From Opitutaceae bacterium (GTDB taxonomy: Bacteria > Verrucomicrobiota > Verrucomicrobiia > Opitutales > Opitutaceae), in contig CANJNJ010000043.1 in assembly GCA_947474995.1 (NCBI GenBank), forward strand, positions 1 through 37,180: a stretch of DNA of 37,180 bases, written 5' to 3'. The notes beneath the pieces were generated by a model, which had not been told where the DNA came from, searched no databases, and saw only the letters and a list, made by a program, of their open reading frames with translations. Position 1 is the stretch's first letter. Each line of letters starts with the position of its first letter. Of this stretch, positions 16,361-25,036 are shown piece after piece. Both the position numbers and the translations under genes were made by a program.

Positions 16361-16510
16361 GCCGCTTGCTCTGCGCGAGTTATCCGGCCATTCCCCATCC
16401 TTTAATCTCGCCCGCTTTGCTCGCGGCGCGGAGGCGCGAAGTTCGGCGTTGGCCGGACCTTAAAGATTTTCCCGGAGGCGGCGCTAAATACTCCGGCCGC
16501 GAAATCCGTT
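16361..16510. other. Spacer downstream of transporter
   Basis: 150 bases between the transporter stop and the HNH remnant. No gene or clear terminator hairpin with a T-run is visible. Confidence 0.4.
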
Positions 16511-18112
16511 TTAGGGATGCAGTGCCATCACGCGCGAGACGGCGAAGGCCAGCGCGGCCAGGGCGCCGACGCGGAAGGTCCACGCCACGGCGGGCGATCG
16601 GCCTTTGAGGGGCACGAGACTGAAGAGACAACCCGACGCTAGCGAGACGAGCAGCGAGGCGGGTCCGATCCATTGGAAGCTCACCCGCGGCATGCCGGTG
16701 AGCGCATCCCAATATCCGACGACGATGGCCGTCGTCAGTCCGTAGATGGCTCCGAGGATGGCGCCGGTGGAGGTGGCGAAACGCACAAACAGCGCCAGGA
16801 AGAAAAAGCTGAACATCGGATAGAAAAACACATTCACGGTCTTGCCCGAAACCTCGACCAGGTTTCCCGCCACCAGACCCATGGCGAGGCTGCCCAAGGT
16901 GATGATGGCGCCGATGCCGAGCGCCATCACTCGGGCGATCCGGACCTTGGAGCCTTCGGCCGTGGTGCCGCGACGGACCAGCGGCTCGATGATTTCCTGA
17001 TTCAGAACGGCGATGATCGAATTGATCCCGGGAGCGACGCCGGAGACGGCGGACGTAAGCAGACCCGCGACGACGAGCCCGGAGACGCCCGTGGGCAGCC
17101 CGTGTCCGAGGAAATAGGGAAAGAGCCCGTCGCCGGTGCGCCCCATCACCGTGCCGGGCGGGAGCAACTCCGGATGGAGGGAAAAATAGCCGAGAAGCGC
17201 CGTCCCCACGACGCCGAGACTGAGCATGATGACGCCCACGGTCATGTGACCGAACATCACCGCCTGGCGGGCCGCGGCGGCGTTGCGGGTCGTGAGGTAC
17301 CGCTGAATCGCCACCTGATCGGAGCCCCCGGCGCAGACGGTCGAAATGAAGTAGGAAATGAAAGTGCCGACGGCGGTCAGCCGGACAAAAGGGTCGGCGC
17401 TGAAAAACGGCTGGGGCATCCAGTGCGCGGGGGCATGCTCCGGCCACCAGGGCCGCACGCCGCCGGCATACAGCGTAATGAGTCCGACGGTCAGCGCGGC
17501 GCCGAGGAGCAGCAAAACGAATTGCAGCACCGCGGTCGTCATCACCGCCTCGATCCCGCCCGCCAGCGTATAGACGGTGGCGATGGCGCCGATCCCGGCA
17601 CTGATCAGCGGCAACCACCGACGATCGCAGCCGGTGACGTTCACCAGCACCACCGAGGCGGCGTAAACCACGAGCGCCATCCAGACCAGGCGAACGCAGA
17701 TGAACGTGATGGAGGCGGTCAGTCGGACCGAGCGGCCCAGACGGGTTTCCAGCAACTCGTAGCCGCTGGTAATCGGCAGCCGCATGAATGAAGGGATCAG
17801 ATAGCGGCTGATCACAAAGTAGCTGAAGGGCAGGGCGCAGAGCGAGCCGAGGACCAGCATCGGTCCGTTTTGCACCACTTCCCCCGGGATCCCGATGTAG
17901 GCGATGAGGGTGAAAAGCGCGGCAAAGAGGGAAATGCCGGCCAGCACTGGACTGCGATTGCGCCCGGCGACAAAAAAATCCTCCGTCGTTTTTTGGCGGC
18001 GGGCAAAATAAAGGCCCACGCCCAGCAGGAGGGCTGCGCAAAAAACGACGATGGCGAGATCCAGGCCACCGAAGCCATGCCGAGCAGACAGGACGGCGAT
18101 GGCCGCGATCAT
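16511..18112 (-). CDS. Sodium:solute symporter (SSS family)
   Basis: Inner-membrane Na+-coupled importer of 533 residues with about 13-14 hydrophobic segments. Family marks: a first helix LAIVVFCAALLLGVGLYFA followed by RRQKTTEDFFVAGR (39-52), LFTLIAYIGIPG and SGVAPGINSIIAVLNQEI. SSS members carry sugars, amino acids and sialic acid (SiaT/NanT type). The sequence alone does not fix the substrate, but the neighbourhood favours a sugar acid or nonulosonic acid. Last gene of a four-gene leftward operon. Its ATG overlaps the TGA of the oxidoreductase gene (ATGA at 18109-18112), suggesting translational coupling. Confidence 0.93.
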   Translation of the reverse strand: MIAAIAVLSARHGFGGLDLAIVVFCAALLLGVGLYFARRQKTTEDFFVAGRNRSPVLAGISLFAALFTLIAYIGIPGEVVQNGPMLVLGSLCALPFSYFVISRYLIPSFMRLPITSGYELLETRLGRSVRLTASITFICVRLVWMALVVYAASVVLVNVTGCDRRWLPLISAGIGAIATVYTLAGGIEAVMTTAVLQFVLLLLGAALTVGLITLYAGGVRPWWPEHAPAHWMPQPFFSADPFVRLTAVGTFISYFISTVCAGGSDQVAIQRYLTTRNAAAARQAVMFGHMTVGVIMLSLGVVGTALLGYFSLHPELLPPGTVMGRTGDGLFPYFLGHGLPTGVSGLVVAGLLTSAVSGVAPGINSIIAVLNQEIIEPLVRRGTTAEGSKVRIARVMALGIGAIITLGSLAMGLVAGNLVEVSGKTVNVFFYPMFSFFFLALFVRFATSTGAILGAIYGLTTAIVVGYWDALTGMPRVSFQWIGPASLLVSLASGCLFSLVPLKGRSPAVAWTFRVGALAALAFAVSRVMALHP

Positions 18113-19176
18113 TTCCGGGGCGTCAAGTCAACCCAGCGGCGTTCGGCCGACGAGGTGACGATCGCGCAACAGGCCGCCACGGCCGCGCGGCCGTCGGCGC
18201 CATCGCCGACCCGCGGCTCGTTCGCCGGCGTAGGTTCACCGCGGATGACGGAGATGAATGACGCCATCTGATCGCGGTAGGCCTGCATGCGCGACTCGAG
18301 GAAGGCGGTGTCGGCGCTGGTGTGACCCACCGCCGGCTGTTTGGCGATGACGCGCCACCCCTTCGCATCGGCGAGGCGCAGTTCGTCGTAGGCATCGAGG
18401 TCGATCAGCCCGTCGCTGCCGACGACGCGAAACCGGAAGGACTCGGGCGCGAACGACGCGTGCGGCAGCGCCCGGCTGGAATAGAGCGAGGTCAACATGC
18501 CATTGGAAAATTCCGCCAGCGCCATGGTCGTGTCCTCGACCTTGATCCCGGGGAGCAGTGTGCGGCAAACCGCCGAGACCGTGGTGACGTCGGCGCCGGT
18601 CCACCACCGCAGCTGGTCGAGCGCGTGGGGCAGCGCGTTGATCAGATGGCCGACGCTGGCCGGGTCATTCCACCAGGCCCAGTCGCTGCCGAAACTCGAG
18701 ACGCCCTCCACGCGTTGGGCGGCCATCGAAACCTGCACGGTCTCCACCCGGCCGATCGCGCCGGCGCGCATCAGCCTCCACGCCTCGGTATTGTTCCGGC
18801 GAAAGCGCTGTTGGTAGCCGGTGGCGAGCACGCGCTTCGCCGCGTCTGCCGCCGCCATCATGCGGTCACAATCCGCCACGGTGGTGGCGAGCGGTTTCTC
18901 GACCATGACATGCTTGCCCTCCTGGAAGGCGAGGACCGTGGCGGCCACGTGCACGTGATGGGGCGTCGTGACGATCACGGCATCGACATCCGACCGGCGG
19001 ATGAGGGCCTCGGCCGTGGGCTCCTCGGCGACGCCGTAGCGTTGCGCGAGCCCGGCCGCGCGGCGGCCGCCCGAGATGGCGGTCAAGGCGGCGCGGTCGC
19101 CGAGTTGCAGGATGGCCTCGGCATGGGTGCGCCCCATGTAGCCGGAGCCGAGAATACCGAAGCGGATTTTTTTCAA
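18109..19176 (-). CDS. Gfo/Idh/MocA-family NAD(P)-dependent oxidoreductase
   Basis: 355 residues, cytosolic. N-terminal Rossmann domain with GSGYMG (10-15), TTPHHVH and the family EKP motif (VMVEKPLAT) holding the catalytic lysine. The C-terminal dimerisation/substrate domain contains WNDPASVGHLINALPHALDQLRWW spread over its active-site face, with the expected Asp/His positions. These enzymes oxidise or reduce hydroxyl groups of sugars and cyclitols. 18 bases downstream of the hydroxyacid dehydrogenase and overlapping the symporter by four bases, so clearly one operon. The substrate is unknown; a free hydroxyl of an imported sugar acid is inferred. Confidence 0.92.
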   Translation of the reverse strand: MKKIRFGILGSGYMGRTHAEAILQLGDRAALTAISGGRRAAGLAQRYGVAEEPTAEALIRRSDVDAVIVTTPHHVHVAATVLAFQEGKHVMVEKPLATTVADCDRMMAAADAAKRVLATGYQQRFRRNNTEAWRLMRAGAIGRVETVQVSMAAQRVEGVSSFGSDWAWWNDPASVGHLINALPHALDQLRWWTGADVTTVSAVCRTLLPGIKVEDTTMALAEFSNGMLTSLYSSRALPHASFAPESFRFRVVGSDGLIDLDAYDELRLADAKGWRVIAKQPAVGHTSADTAFLESRMQAYRDQMASFISVIRGEPTPANEPRVGDGADGRAAVAACCAIVTSSAERRWVDLTPRK

Positions 19177-19194
19177 TGGAAAGACGGGGATAAA

Positions 19195-20214
19195 TCAGCC
19201 ACCGCGACGAAACTCCGACCAAGGCCGGAGCGCCTGACGCGGTTGCACCTTGGGGTTGACGGGGAACGGCGGCCAAAACCCGCGGAGCACCGCCTCGGCG
19301 GAGTCGGCCATCAGTCGCTGCAGATGTCCCATGGCGTCCTGTGACGACGCGGCGTAATGGGGAGTCAGGACGACCTGTTCCATCCCGCGCAACGGGCTGC
19401 TGGCGGGGAGCGGTTCCTCCTCCGCGACGTCCAAGGCGGCACCGGCGAGGCGCTTTTCTTCGAGGGCCCGCACCAGGGCGGCTTCGTCGATGAGTCCGCC
19501 GCGGCTCGTGTTCACAATATAGGCAGTGGGCTTCATCGCCCGGAAAGCCGCCTCGCCCAGGAGATGTTTCGTTTCGGCGCTGAGCGGCACGTGGACGGAA
19601 ATCAGGTCGGATTCCCGCAGCAGCTGCTCCAGCGAAACCAGTTCGGCCGGAGTTCCCGGGGGCAGGGAGCGGACAAAGGGGTCCGTGGTCAAAATCCGCA
19701 CTCCGAAGCTTTGCATCTTGCGCGCCACGGCCTGCGCGATGCGACCCCAGCCCACCAGGCCCAGCGTCAGACAATTCATCCGGCGCATCGGGTAGGCCAG
19801 TTTGAAGTCATGCCAGCCGCCCGCGTGCACGCGGCGATCGAAAAAACAAACGCGGCGCGCGCTGGCGAGCAGGAGGGCCGCGGCGTGGTCGGACACTTCC
19901 TCGGTGCAAAAGTCCGCGGCGTTGGCGACAACCACACCGCACCGGGTGGCGGTCGCCTGGTCGACGCTCTCGATCCCCACGCCGTAGCGGATGATCGCGC
20001 GGCAAGCGGGCAGGGCGGAGATGACGCGGGCGGTAAACGGCGTGTTGACGTGCTCCAGCATCACCACCGCGGCGTCGGCGCACGCGGCGATGATTTCGTC
20101 CTCGGTTTTCGAGAGGCGCAGGACCAGTTCACCCCCGGCCGCCTCGATCTGCTTGCGCTCCGTGTCGTAGGAGAAGTTGCAGTCGACATTGACGACCTGG
20201 GGGCGGCGCGACAT
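19195..20214 (-). CDS. CtBP-like D-2-hydroxyacid dehydrogenase
   Basis: 339 residues of the phosphoglycerate-dehydrogenase/CtBP type. Rossmann motif GWGRIA (155-160), catalytic Arg238 (NTSRG), Glu267 (EEEPLP) and His286 (LTPHYAAS). The N-terminus VNVDCNFSY and C-terminus FWPPFPVNPKVQPR are shared with the protein at 35781-36794. The two align without gaps through residue 290, so they are recent or strongly constrained paralogues. No ACT or regulatory domain is present, so serine biosynthesis is unlikely. The gene starts seven bases after the aldolase stop in the same leftward operon; it may reduce the keto acid made by that aldolase or oxidise its substrate (inference). Confidence 0.9.
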   Translation of the reverse strand: MSRRPQVVNVDCNFSYDTERKQIEAAGGELVLRLSKTEDEIIAACADAAVVMLEHVNTPFTARVISALPACRAIIRYGVGIESVDQATATRCGVVVANAADFCTEEVSDHAAALLLASARRVCFFDRRVHAGGWHDFKLAYPMRRMNCLTLGLVGWGRIAQAVARKMQSFGVRILTTDPFVRSLPPGTPAELVSLEQLLRESDLISVHVPLSAETKHLLGEAAFRAMKPTAYIVNTSRGGLIDEAALVRALEEKRLAGAALDVAEEEPLPASSPLRGMEQVVLTPHYAASSQDAMGHLQRLMADSAEAVLRGFWPPFPVNPKVQPRQALRPWSEFRRGG

Positions 20215-20221
20215 CGGCGGA

Positions 20222-21190
20222 TCAGGCTACGAGGGCCGTGAAGCTCCGGTTCGGCACGAGCATATCCTTGCGGTAGCCCAGACCATCGGCGCCACTGATG
20301 GCGGCTTGGATCTGCGCCTTGCACTCGGCCGTCAGCGGATACTCCAGCAAATTATAATTGCTCGAGAACACGCCCAGTTGCACGAGCAATTCCTTCAGGC
20401 CGGTCATCCAGCACTCGATCTTCGGCCCGCCGTAGACCCGATACATGAGATCATTCATCCGGGCCTGCAGGGCCTTGGCCTTGGCAAAATCCTTGGCCTG
20501 GGTGGCGGCGATGATTTCATGGGCGATCGACGCATTGAAAATGCCCCCGCCGAGCAGCAGGCCGTCGTAGCCCGCCGCCATGTACTCATCGCAGTCAAAC
20601 TCGGAGCCGGAGAAGATGACCAGATCGGGACGGGCCGCGCGGGCGGCGAGGTAAACCTTGCGCCGGGACTCCTGCTGCGCGCTGTCCTTGACGACCACGA
20701 TATTCTTTTCCGCCAGCAACTCCGGCATCAGGGCGTCCGGCACGACATAGGGGCTATGCGGGCCGCGGTCATACAAGCCCATGGGCAACGGGCTCCGTCG
20801 GGCGACTTCGGCATAGTGGGCGAGCATGCGCTTCGGCGTCGCATTGATAAAGAACGAGGGTGCGGCCACGACGGCGAGTTCGACGCCCCAAGCCGCGGCG
20901 CGATCCACGTTATCCAATACACGGACCCAGGAATTGTCGGAGACCTGCATGGCGACCGTGAGCTTTCCTTTGGCCGCCTCCACCGCGGTCCGGGCGAGCA
21001 CCTCGCGATCACGGTCCCGCAGCCACGGTCCTTCGCCGCAGGTTCCGGCCAGCATAATCCCGGCGACTCCGAGATCCACGTGATGCGCCACCATGCGTTG
21101 CACGGAGGCTACATCCACCCGGCCATCGGCCGTGAACGGAGTGGGTGTGGCTGACCAGACACTTTGCCGCTTGAGAGTAAGAGATTTCAT
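20222..21190 (-). CDS. Dihydrodipicolinate synthase/N-acetylneuraminate lyase-family aldolase
   Basis: 322 residues from the ATG at 21190. The frame is open to 21310, but the extra residues have no family match and overlap a likely operator. Seen: GTCGE (49-53), Tyr140 in GLYDRG and Schiff-base Lys168 in VVVKDS. The GTCGEGPWL loop and the YDRGP motif differ from the two other aldolases here, so its substrate probably differs too. First gene of the leftward operon with hydroxyacid dehydrogenase, Gfo/Idh/MocA oxidoreductase and symporter. It shares a 227-base divergent promoter region with the aminotransferase operon. Confidence 0.88.
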   Translation of the reverse strand: MKSLTLKRQSVWSATPTPFTADGRVDVASVQRMVAHHVDLGVAGIMLAGTCGEGPWLRDRDREVLARTAVEAAKGKLTVAMQVSDNSWVRVLDNVDRAAAWGVELAVVAAPSFFINATPKRMLAHYAEVARRSPLPMGLYDRGPHSPYVVPDALMPELLAEKNIVVVKDSAQQESRRKVYLAARAARPDLVIFSGSEFDCDEYMAAGYDGLLLGGGIFNASIAHEIIAATQAKDFAKAKALQARMNDLMYRVYGGPKIECWMTGLKELLVQLGVFSSNYNLLEYPLTAECKAQIQAAISGADGLGYRKDMLVPNRSFTALVA

Positions 21191-21193
21191 TAA

Positions 21194-21208
21194 GTTCCAA
21201 CATGGAAC
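21194..21208. promoter_or_regulatory. Perfect operator-like dyad
   Basis: GTTCCA (21194-21199), spacer ACA, TGGAAC (21203-21208): a perfect 6-3-6 inverted repeat. It lies only three bases upstream of the aldolase start codon (21190). A protein bound here would block transcription or translation initiation of the leftward operon. The regulator is not known; none is encoded in this divergon. Confidence 0.5.
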
Positions 21209-21238
21209 AAGGCTTGCCCTGCAAAAAGAAACCATCTG

Positions 21239-21257
21239 CTGACAAATAAACTGACAA
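21239..21257. promoter_or_regulatory. Direct repeat in divergent promoter
   Basis: CTGACAA occurs at 21239-21245 and again at 21251-21257, so the repeats are 12 bases apart. On the minus strand each contains TTGTCA, close to a -35 hexamer, but no good -10 pairs with it. It may be a regulator half-site pair or part of the leftward promoter. Confidence 0.3.
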
Positions 21258-21417
21258 CTTTGGGGCGGCCGACGGGTTACACTCGGGTGTCGGCGGGGCG
21301 CCTGGTTCACCTCGATTGCCGCCCGGCATTTTGTTTGACTGAAACCGGGTTCTGCCGCGTCAACGTTGATGGCCGGGTCCGCCGATTCGGGCGGCGGCTT
21401 CCCCGTTAACTCGTTCC

Positions 21418-22767
21418 ATGAATTCCCAGCCAGCCTTCCCTACCACGCCCAACGCCGGAACCGGCCAGCAACTTTATCGCCGGGCGCGAACCCGTATCCC
21501 GGGTGGCGCGCAATTGCTCGGCAAACGCCCCGAGCAGTATTTGCCCGGCGGTTGGCCGGCCTACTACAGTCGGGCCCAAGGCTGCACCGTCTGGGATATG
21601 GATGGCCGGCCCTACACGGATTTCACTTCGAACGGCATTGGCACGTGCCTGCTTGGTTATGCCGACCCGGTGGTGAACGCGGCGGTGACGGGCTGCGTGA
21701 CGCGCGGAAGCATGTGCACGCTCAACTGTCCGACCGAGGTCGAACTGGCCGATCGGCTGTGCGCGATTCACCCGTGGGCGGAAAAAGTTCGTTACGCCCG
21801 CACGGGCGGCGAGGCGATGGCCATCTCGGTGCGCATCGCCCGCGCCTTCAAGCGGCGCAGTGTAGTCGCGTTCTCCGGTTATCACGGCTGGAGCGATTGG
21901 TATCTCGCCGCCAATCTGGGTGAGTCCGATGCGCTCAATGGTCACCTGCTGCCCGGCCTCGATCCGGATGGCGTGCCGCGGGCTTTGCGGGGCAGTGCGC
22001 TGCCGTTTCGCTATAACAACATTGTCGAACTGGAAAAAATCGTGGCGGCCAACCGCTCCGATCTCGCGGCCATCGTGCTCGAACCGAGGCGCTATGATCT
22101 CCCGCGCGACGGATTCCTGGAAAAAGTCCGCGCGCTGGCCGATGAAACGGGCGCCGTCCTGATCTTCGATGAGATCACGGCGGGCTGGCGGACAAATTTT
22201 GGCGGAATCCATCTCACCTTGGGCGTGTCGCCCGATATCGCGGTCTTTGCCAAAGCCCTGTCCAATGGGTTTCCCATGTCGGCCATTATCGGCCGGGGTG
22301 ACGTGATGGATGCGGCCCAACAGACGTTCGTCAGCAGTACTTACTGGACCGAGGCGATCGGACCGACCGCGGCGCTCGCGACGCTGGATCGGATGGAGGC
22401 GCTCAATGTCTCGCGCCACATCGTCGAAATTGGCGCGCTCTTCCAAAAAGGCTTGGCGGCAGCCGGCGCGCGCCACGGCGTGCCGGTCAAGGTGGGCGGA
22501 ATTCCCGCACTCTGCATCCTCGGTTTCGACGCGGGCGACAACAGCCGCGCCGTGCTGACCTTGTACACGCAGGAAATGCTGGCGCGCGGGTTTTTGTCGG
22601 CCGGGGGCTTCTACCCGACCTACGCCCACAAACCCGAGACGGTGGCGGCGTACCTGCAGGCGGTCGACGAGGTGTTTGCCCTGCTCCGGAGCCATCTCGA
22701 TCGCGGCACCGTGCTGAGCGCGCTCCAGGGGCCGATCGCCCATAGTGGGTTCGCCCGTCTGACCTGA
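21418..22767 (+). CDS. Class III PLP aminotransferase, glutamate-1-semialdehyde aminomutase-like
   Basis: 449 residues, the usual size. Family marks: ARTGGEAMAISVRIARA (127-143), SGYHGWSDWYL (153-163), IFDEITAGWR with the PLP-binding Asp251, and PLP Lys279 in FAKALSNGFP. It resembles glutamate-1-semialdehyde aminomutases but sits in a catabolic cluster, so a haem role is unlikely. Related enzymes paired with Gfo/Idh/MocA proteins in sugar clusters move an amino group on or off an oxidised carbon. First gene of a rightward operon; the next gene starts 11 bases after its stop. An amino-sugar or amino-acid substrate is inferred. Confidence 0.88.
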   Translation: MNSQPAFPTTPNAGTGQQLYRRARTRIPGGAQLLGKRPEQYLPGGWPAYYSRAQGCTVWDMDGRPYTDFTSNGIGTCLLGYADPVVNAAVTGCVTRGSMCTLNCPTEVELADRLCAIHPWAEKVRYARTGGEAMAISVRIARAFKRRSVVAFSGYHGWSDWYLAANLGESDALNGHLLPGLDPDGVPRALRGSALPFRYNNIVELEKIVAANRSDLAAIVLEPRRYDLPRDGFLEKVRALADETGAVLIFDEITAGWRTNFGGIHLTLGVSPDIAVFAKALSNGFPMSAIIGRGDVMDAAQQTFVSSTYWTEAIGPTAALATLDRMEALNVSRHIVEIGALFQKGLAAAGARHGVPVKVGGIPALCILGFDAGDNSRAVLTLYTQEMLARGFLSAGGFYPTYAHKPETVAAYLQAVDEVFALLRSHLDRGTVLSALQGPIAHSGFARLT

Positions 22768-22778
22768 TTTATTCCACC

Positions 22779-23792
22779 ATGAAAATCCTTCAACTCGGCT
22801 GCGGATCGATGGGAAGCCGTCGACTGCGCGACCTCTCCCGGCGCCCGGGCATTGAGTTGCGCGCTTTCGATGCCCGCCCGGATCGCCGGCAAGCGGCGCA
22901 GACGCGCTTCGGTGTCAAAACGTTCGAAACCTTCGCGGCCGCCCTCGACTGGAATCCCGAGGCGCTCGTCATCTCGACTCCGCCCGGCACCAAGGGGCCG
23001 TTGGTGGAATTGGCGTTGAATCGGAAGATCCATCATTTCGTTGAGGCGGATATCTGGAGCTACGGTGTGGCGGAGCGGGTGGCGCGCACGCCGGACCTGG
23101 TGTGCGCCCCGTCGCTGTCGTTTAGCTTTTTTCCCATCTTCCGGGCGCTGCAGGAACTGGTGCCGCCGGCGATCGGCCCGTTGCTGGGTTACCAATTTGC
23201 CCTGGCCGGGGACATGGCCGGCTGGCATCCGACCGAGGGCAACGAATACTACGGGCGGCATCGTGACACGGCGCCGGCGAGGGAAATGGTGCCGTTTGAA
23301 CTTTCCTGGTTGGGTCGGATTTTCGGGCCCGCGACGAAAGTGGCAGGTGGATTCGGAAAATTCAGCCGGCGCGAGGGAGCGTTCGAGGACACCTGGAGTC
23401 TGCTCATGCAGTTAGAGCGAGGGGGAACCGGCCAGCTGACGGTGACCATGGGTTGTCCGCAAGACCATCGGAGGGGATGCGCGTTCGGCGCCGACGGCTC
23501 GGCGACGTGGGACATCAACCGCGGTGAAATCGTGCTGCACGGGGCCGGGCAGTCTGCGTCGGTTCACCAGTTCGGCGAACTCGGGAAGGCGATCGAACCG
23601 GGCTACGCGGCCGAAATCAACGCCTTCGTCGATGCGACCCAAGGTGGGGCGGCCTGGTCGCACAGTTATGCCGAGTATCAGCGCGCGCTGGCGACGCTGG
23701 CTGCTGCCGAGGTGGGTCGCAGACCGGACCTTTGGACGTCCGTCGATCCGGCCTTGGAGCCAGAACGCGTCCTGCCGGCGCCCGGGCCATAG
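22779..23792 (+). CDS. Gfo/Idh/MocA-like oxidoreductase lacking the EKP motif
   Basis: 337 residues. The nucleotide loop GCGSMG (8-13) and an acidic residue after the second strand (DARPD) are clear. The usual EKP catalytic motif is replaced by VEADIW, so the lysine that normally helps proton transfer is missing. The middle domain has PFELSWLGRIFGP, where family members often show H..D.......G. The protein may still bind NAD(P), but its chemistry may differ or be lost. It lies 11 bases after the aminotransferase and 57 before the amidohydrolase in one direction, so it is co-transcribed. Aminotransferase plus Gfo/Idh pairs in other sugar clusters oxidise a carbon and then aminate it; the reverse could occur here (inference). 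Confidence 0.85.
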   Translation: MKILQLGCGSMGSRRLRDLSRRPGIELRAFDARPDRRQAAQTRFGVKTFETFAAALDWNPEALVISTPPGTKGPLVELALNRKIHHFVEADIWSYGVAERVARTPDLVCAPSLSFSFFPIFRALQELVPPAIGPLLGYQFALAGDMAGWHPTEGNEYYGRHRDTAPAREMVPFELSWLGRIFGPATKVAGGFGKFSRREGAFEDTWSLLMQLERGGTGQLTVTMGCPQDHRRGCAFGADGSATWDINRGEIVLHGAGQSASVHQFGELGKAIEPGYAAEINAFVDATQGGAAWSHSYAEYQRALATLAAAEVGRRPDLWTSVDPALEPERVLPAPGP

Positions 23793-23849
23793 CGATTATG
23801 CGAACCGAGGCCGTCGCGTGCTGTGTTTCGGTCGACGCAAAAAAAAATC

Positions 23850-24839
23850 ATGAAAATCGAGACGGAAATTAACTCAGTTGATCGAATCCTGCTGGCCGAG
23901 GTGAGCGAGGGTTTCCTGCCCGATGAGGTCTTCGACATTCACGCGCATGTGATGGAGCCGTCGAGCTACGCCCCGACCACGCTGGGCGCGCATCTGAACG
24001 GCTGGACGATCAGCCCCGCCCGTTATCGCGAGGCGATGGAACTGGTCCTGCCGGGGCGCCGACTGACCGGGGCGCTCTTTTTTCCGTTTCCCGCGCGTGA
24101 TCATGATCGGTCGGCGATCAACCGCTGGATGTATGAGGAACTCGCGAAGCAGCCGGCGTCGTTTCACGCCCGGGGCCTGGCGCTCGTCTCGCCGACGGAT
24201 GACCCCCGCCCGCTGGAAGAGGCCATGGCGGACGGACGCTGCGTCGGGCTCAAGACCTATCACTATTACACCGGCCGGGCCGACACGTCGCAGGTCGCCG
24301 TGGAGGAATTTACCCCCGAGTGGATGTGGCGTTTGTGCCACCAGCATGGGGCAATCTTGATGATCCATCTCATGCGGGATGCGGCGGTTTCCGATCCGGA
24401 GAACCGCGATTCCCTGCTGCGGCTGAGTGAAAGATATCCAAACTGCCAGGTGATTTTGGCGCATGTGGCGCGTTCCTTCAATCATCGCACCGCCCGGGGG
24501 CTGCGGGCGCTGGCGCATCGCCCCAATATCTACGTCGACACGTCTGCCATCGCCGAATCGGAAAACATCCGGCTCGCGCTCGAGGTCCTCGGTCCGCAGC
24601 GGGTGCTCTACGGTTCGGACTATCCCATCAGCCATGTGCGCGGTCGTTGTGTCACCGTGGGCGATCAAATGCTGTGGCTCTACGCCGAGGAAAATAAGGC
24701 GCCGGCGATGACGTTGGTGGCGATCGAGTCGCTCATTGCGCTCCGCTTCGCCTGCACGCAACTCGGCCTGAGAACGAAAGAAGTTCGGGGAATTTTTCGG
24801 GACAACGCCCTGGCGGTGCTCGGACTTTATCACCGCTGA
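23850..24839 (+). CDS. Amidohydrolase family 2 (ACMSD-like TIM barrel) metalloenzyme
   Basis: 329 residues from the ATG at 23850; an earlier in-frame start at 23823 has less support. Metal-binding features of the amidohydrolase superfamily: DIHAH (29-33), MIHLM, ILAHVAR and YGSDYP near the C-terminus holding the catalytic Asp. These enzymes hydrolyse or decarboxylate small acids, lactones and amides, using Zn or a similar ion. It ends the rightward operon with aminotransferase and Gfo/Idh-like protein. Lactone hydrolysis would fit a sugar dehydrogenase partner (inference). Confidence 0.87.
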   Translation: MKIETEINSVDRILLAEVSEGFLPDEVFDIHAHVMEPSSYAPTTLGAHLNGWTISPARYREAMELVLPGRRLTGALFFPFPARDHDRSAINRWMYEELAKQPASFHARGLALVSPTDDPRPLEEAMADGRCVGLKTYHYYTGRADTSQVAVEEFTPEWMWRLCHQHGAILMIHLMRDAAVSDPENRDSLLRLSERYPNCQVILAHVARSFNHRTARGLRALAHRPNIYVDTSAIAESENIRLALEVLGPQRVLYGSDYPISHVRGRCVTVGDQMLWLYAEENKAPAMTLVAIESLIALRFACTQLGLRTKEVRGIFRDNALAVLGLYHR

Positions 24840-24957
24840 ATCCGGAGTCCGTCACTGGGCGCGGCCCGCTTCAATAGAAGCGGGATTTTGCCGGTGCACC
24901 GTCTTCCTCGGTCCCCGCCCTTCCCAGACCGTGTGAAGATTCGCAAAAAACTCATTT

Positions 24958-25036
24958 TGTCGTTCTGAGCGAAGCGAAGAATCCATGCCGTCGAGTGAGC
25001 CTCATGCGTGGATTCTTCGCTTCGCTCAGAATGACA
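24958..25036. repeat. Long inverted repeat (GAGCGAAGCGAAGAATC type)
   Basis: Arms 24958-24988 and 25006-25036 are 31 bases each, complementary at 29 positions, with a 17-base loop. The core TCTGAGCGAAGCGAAGAATC is, from memory, a widespread dispersed repeat in several bacterial phyla. Between the convergent amidohydrolase and HpcH genes, where it could also act as a two-way terminator-like hairpin, but no T-run follows. Confidence 0.8.

Noticed and set aside
15716-16510. Possible integron attC-like site around the HNH relic
   Set aside because: Strings such as ATAACTCGCGCAGAGC (minus strand) and GCTAACC recall attC borders, but I found no matching inverted partner of proper length and no integrase.
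16673-17791. Open frame of 372 codons on the plus strand inside the transporter gene
   Set aside because: Strongly hydrophilic, Asp/Gly/His-rich translation opposite transmembrane segments; a mirror of the symporter.
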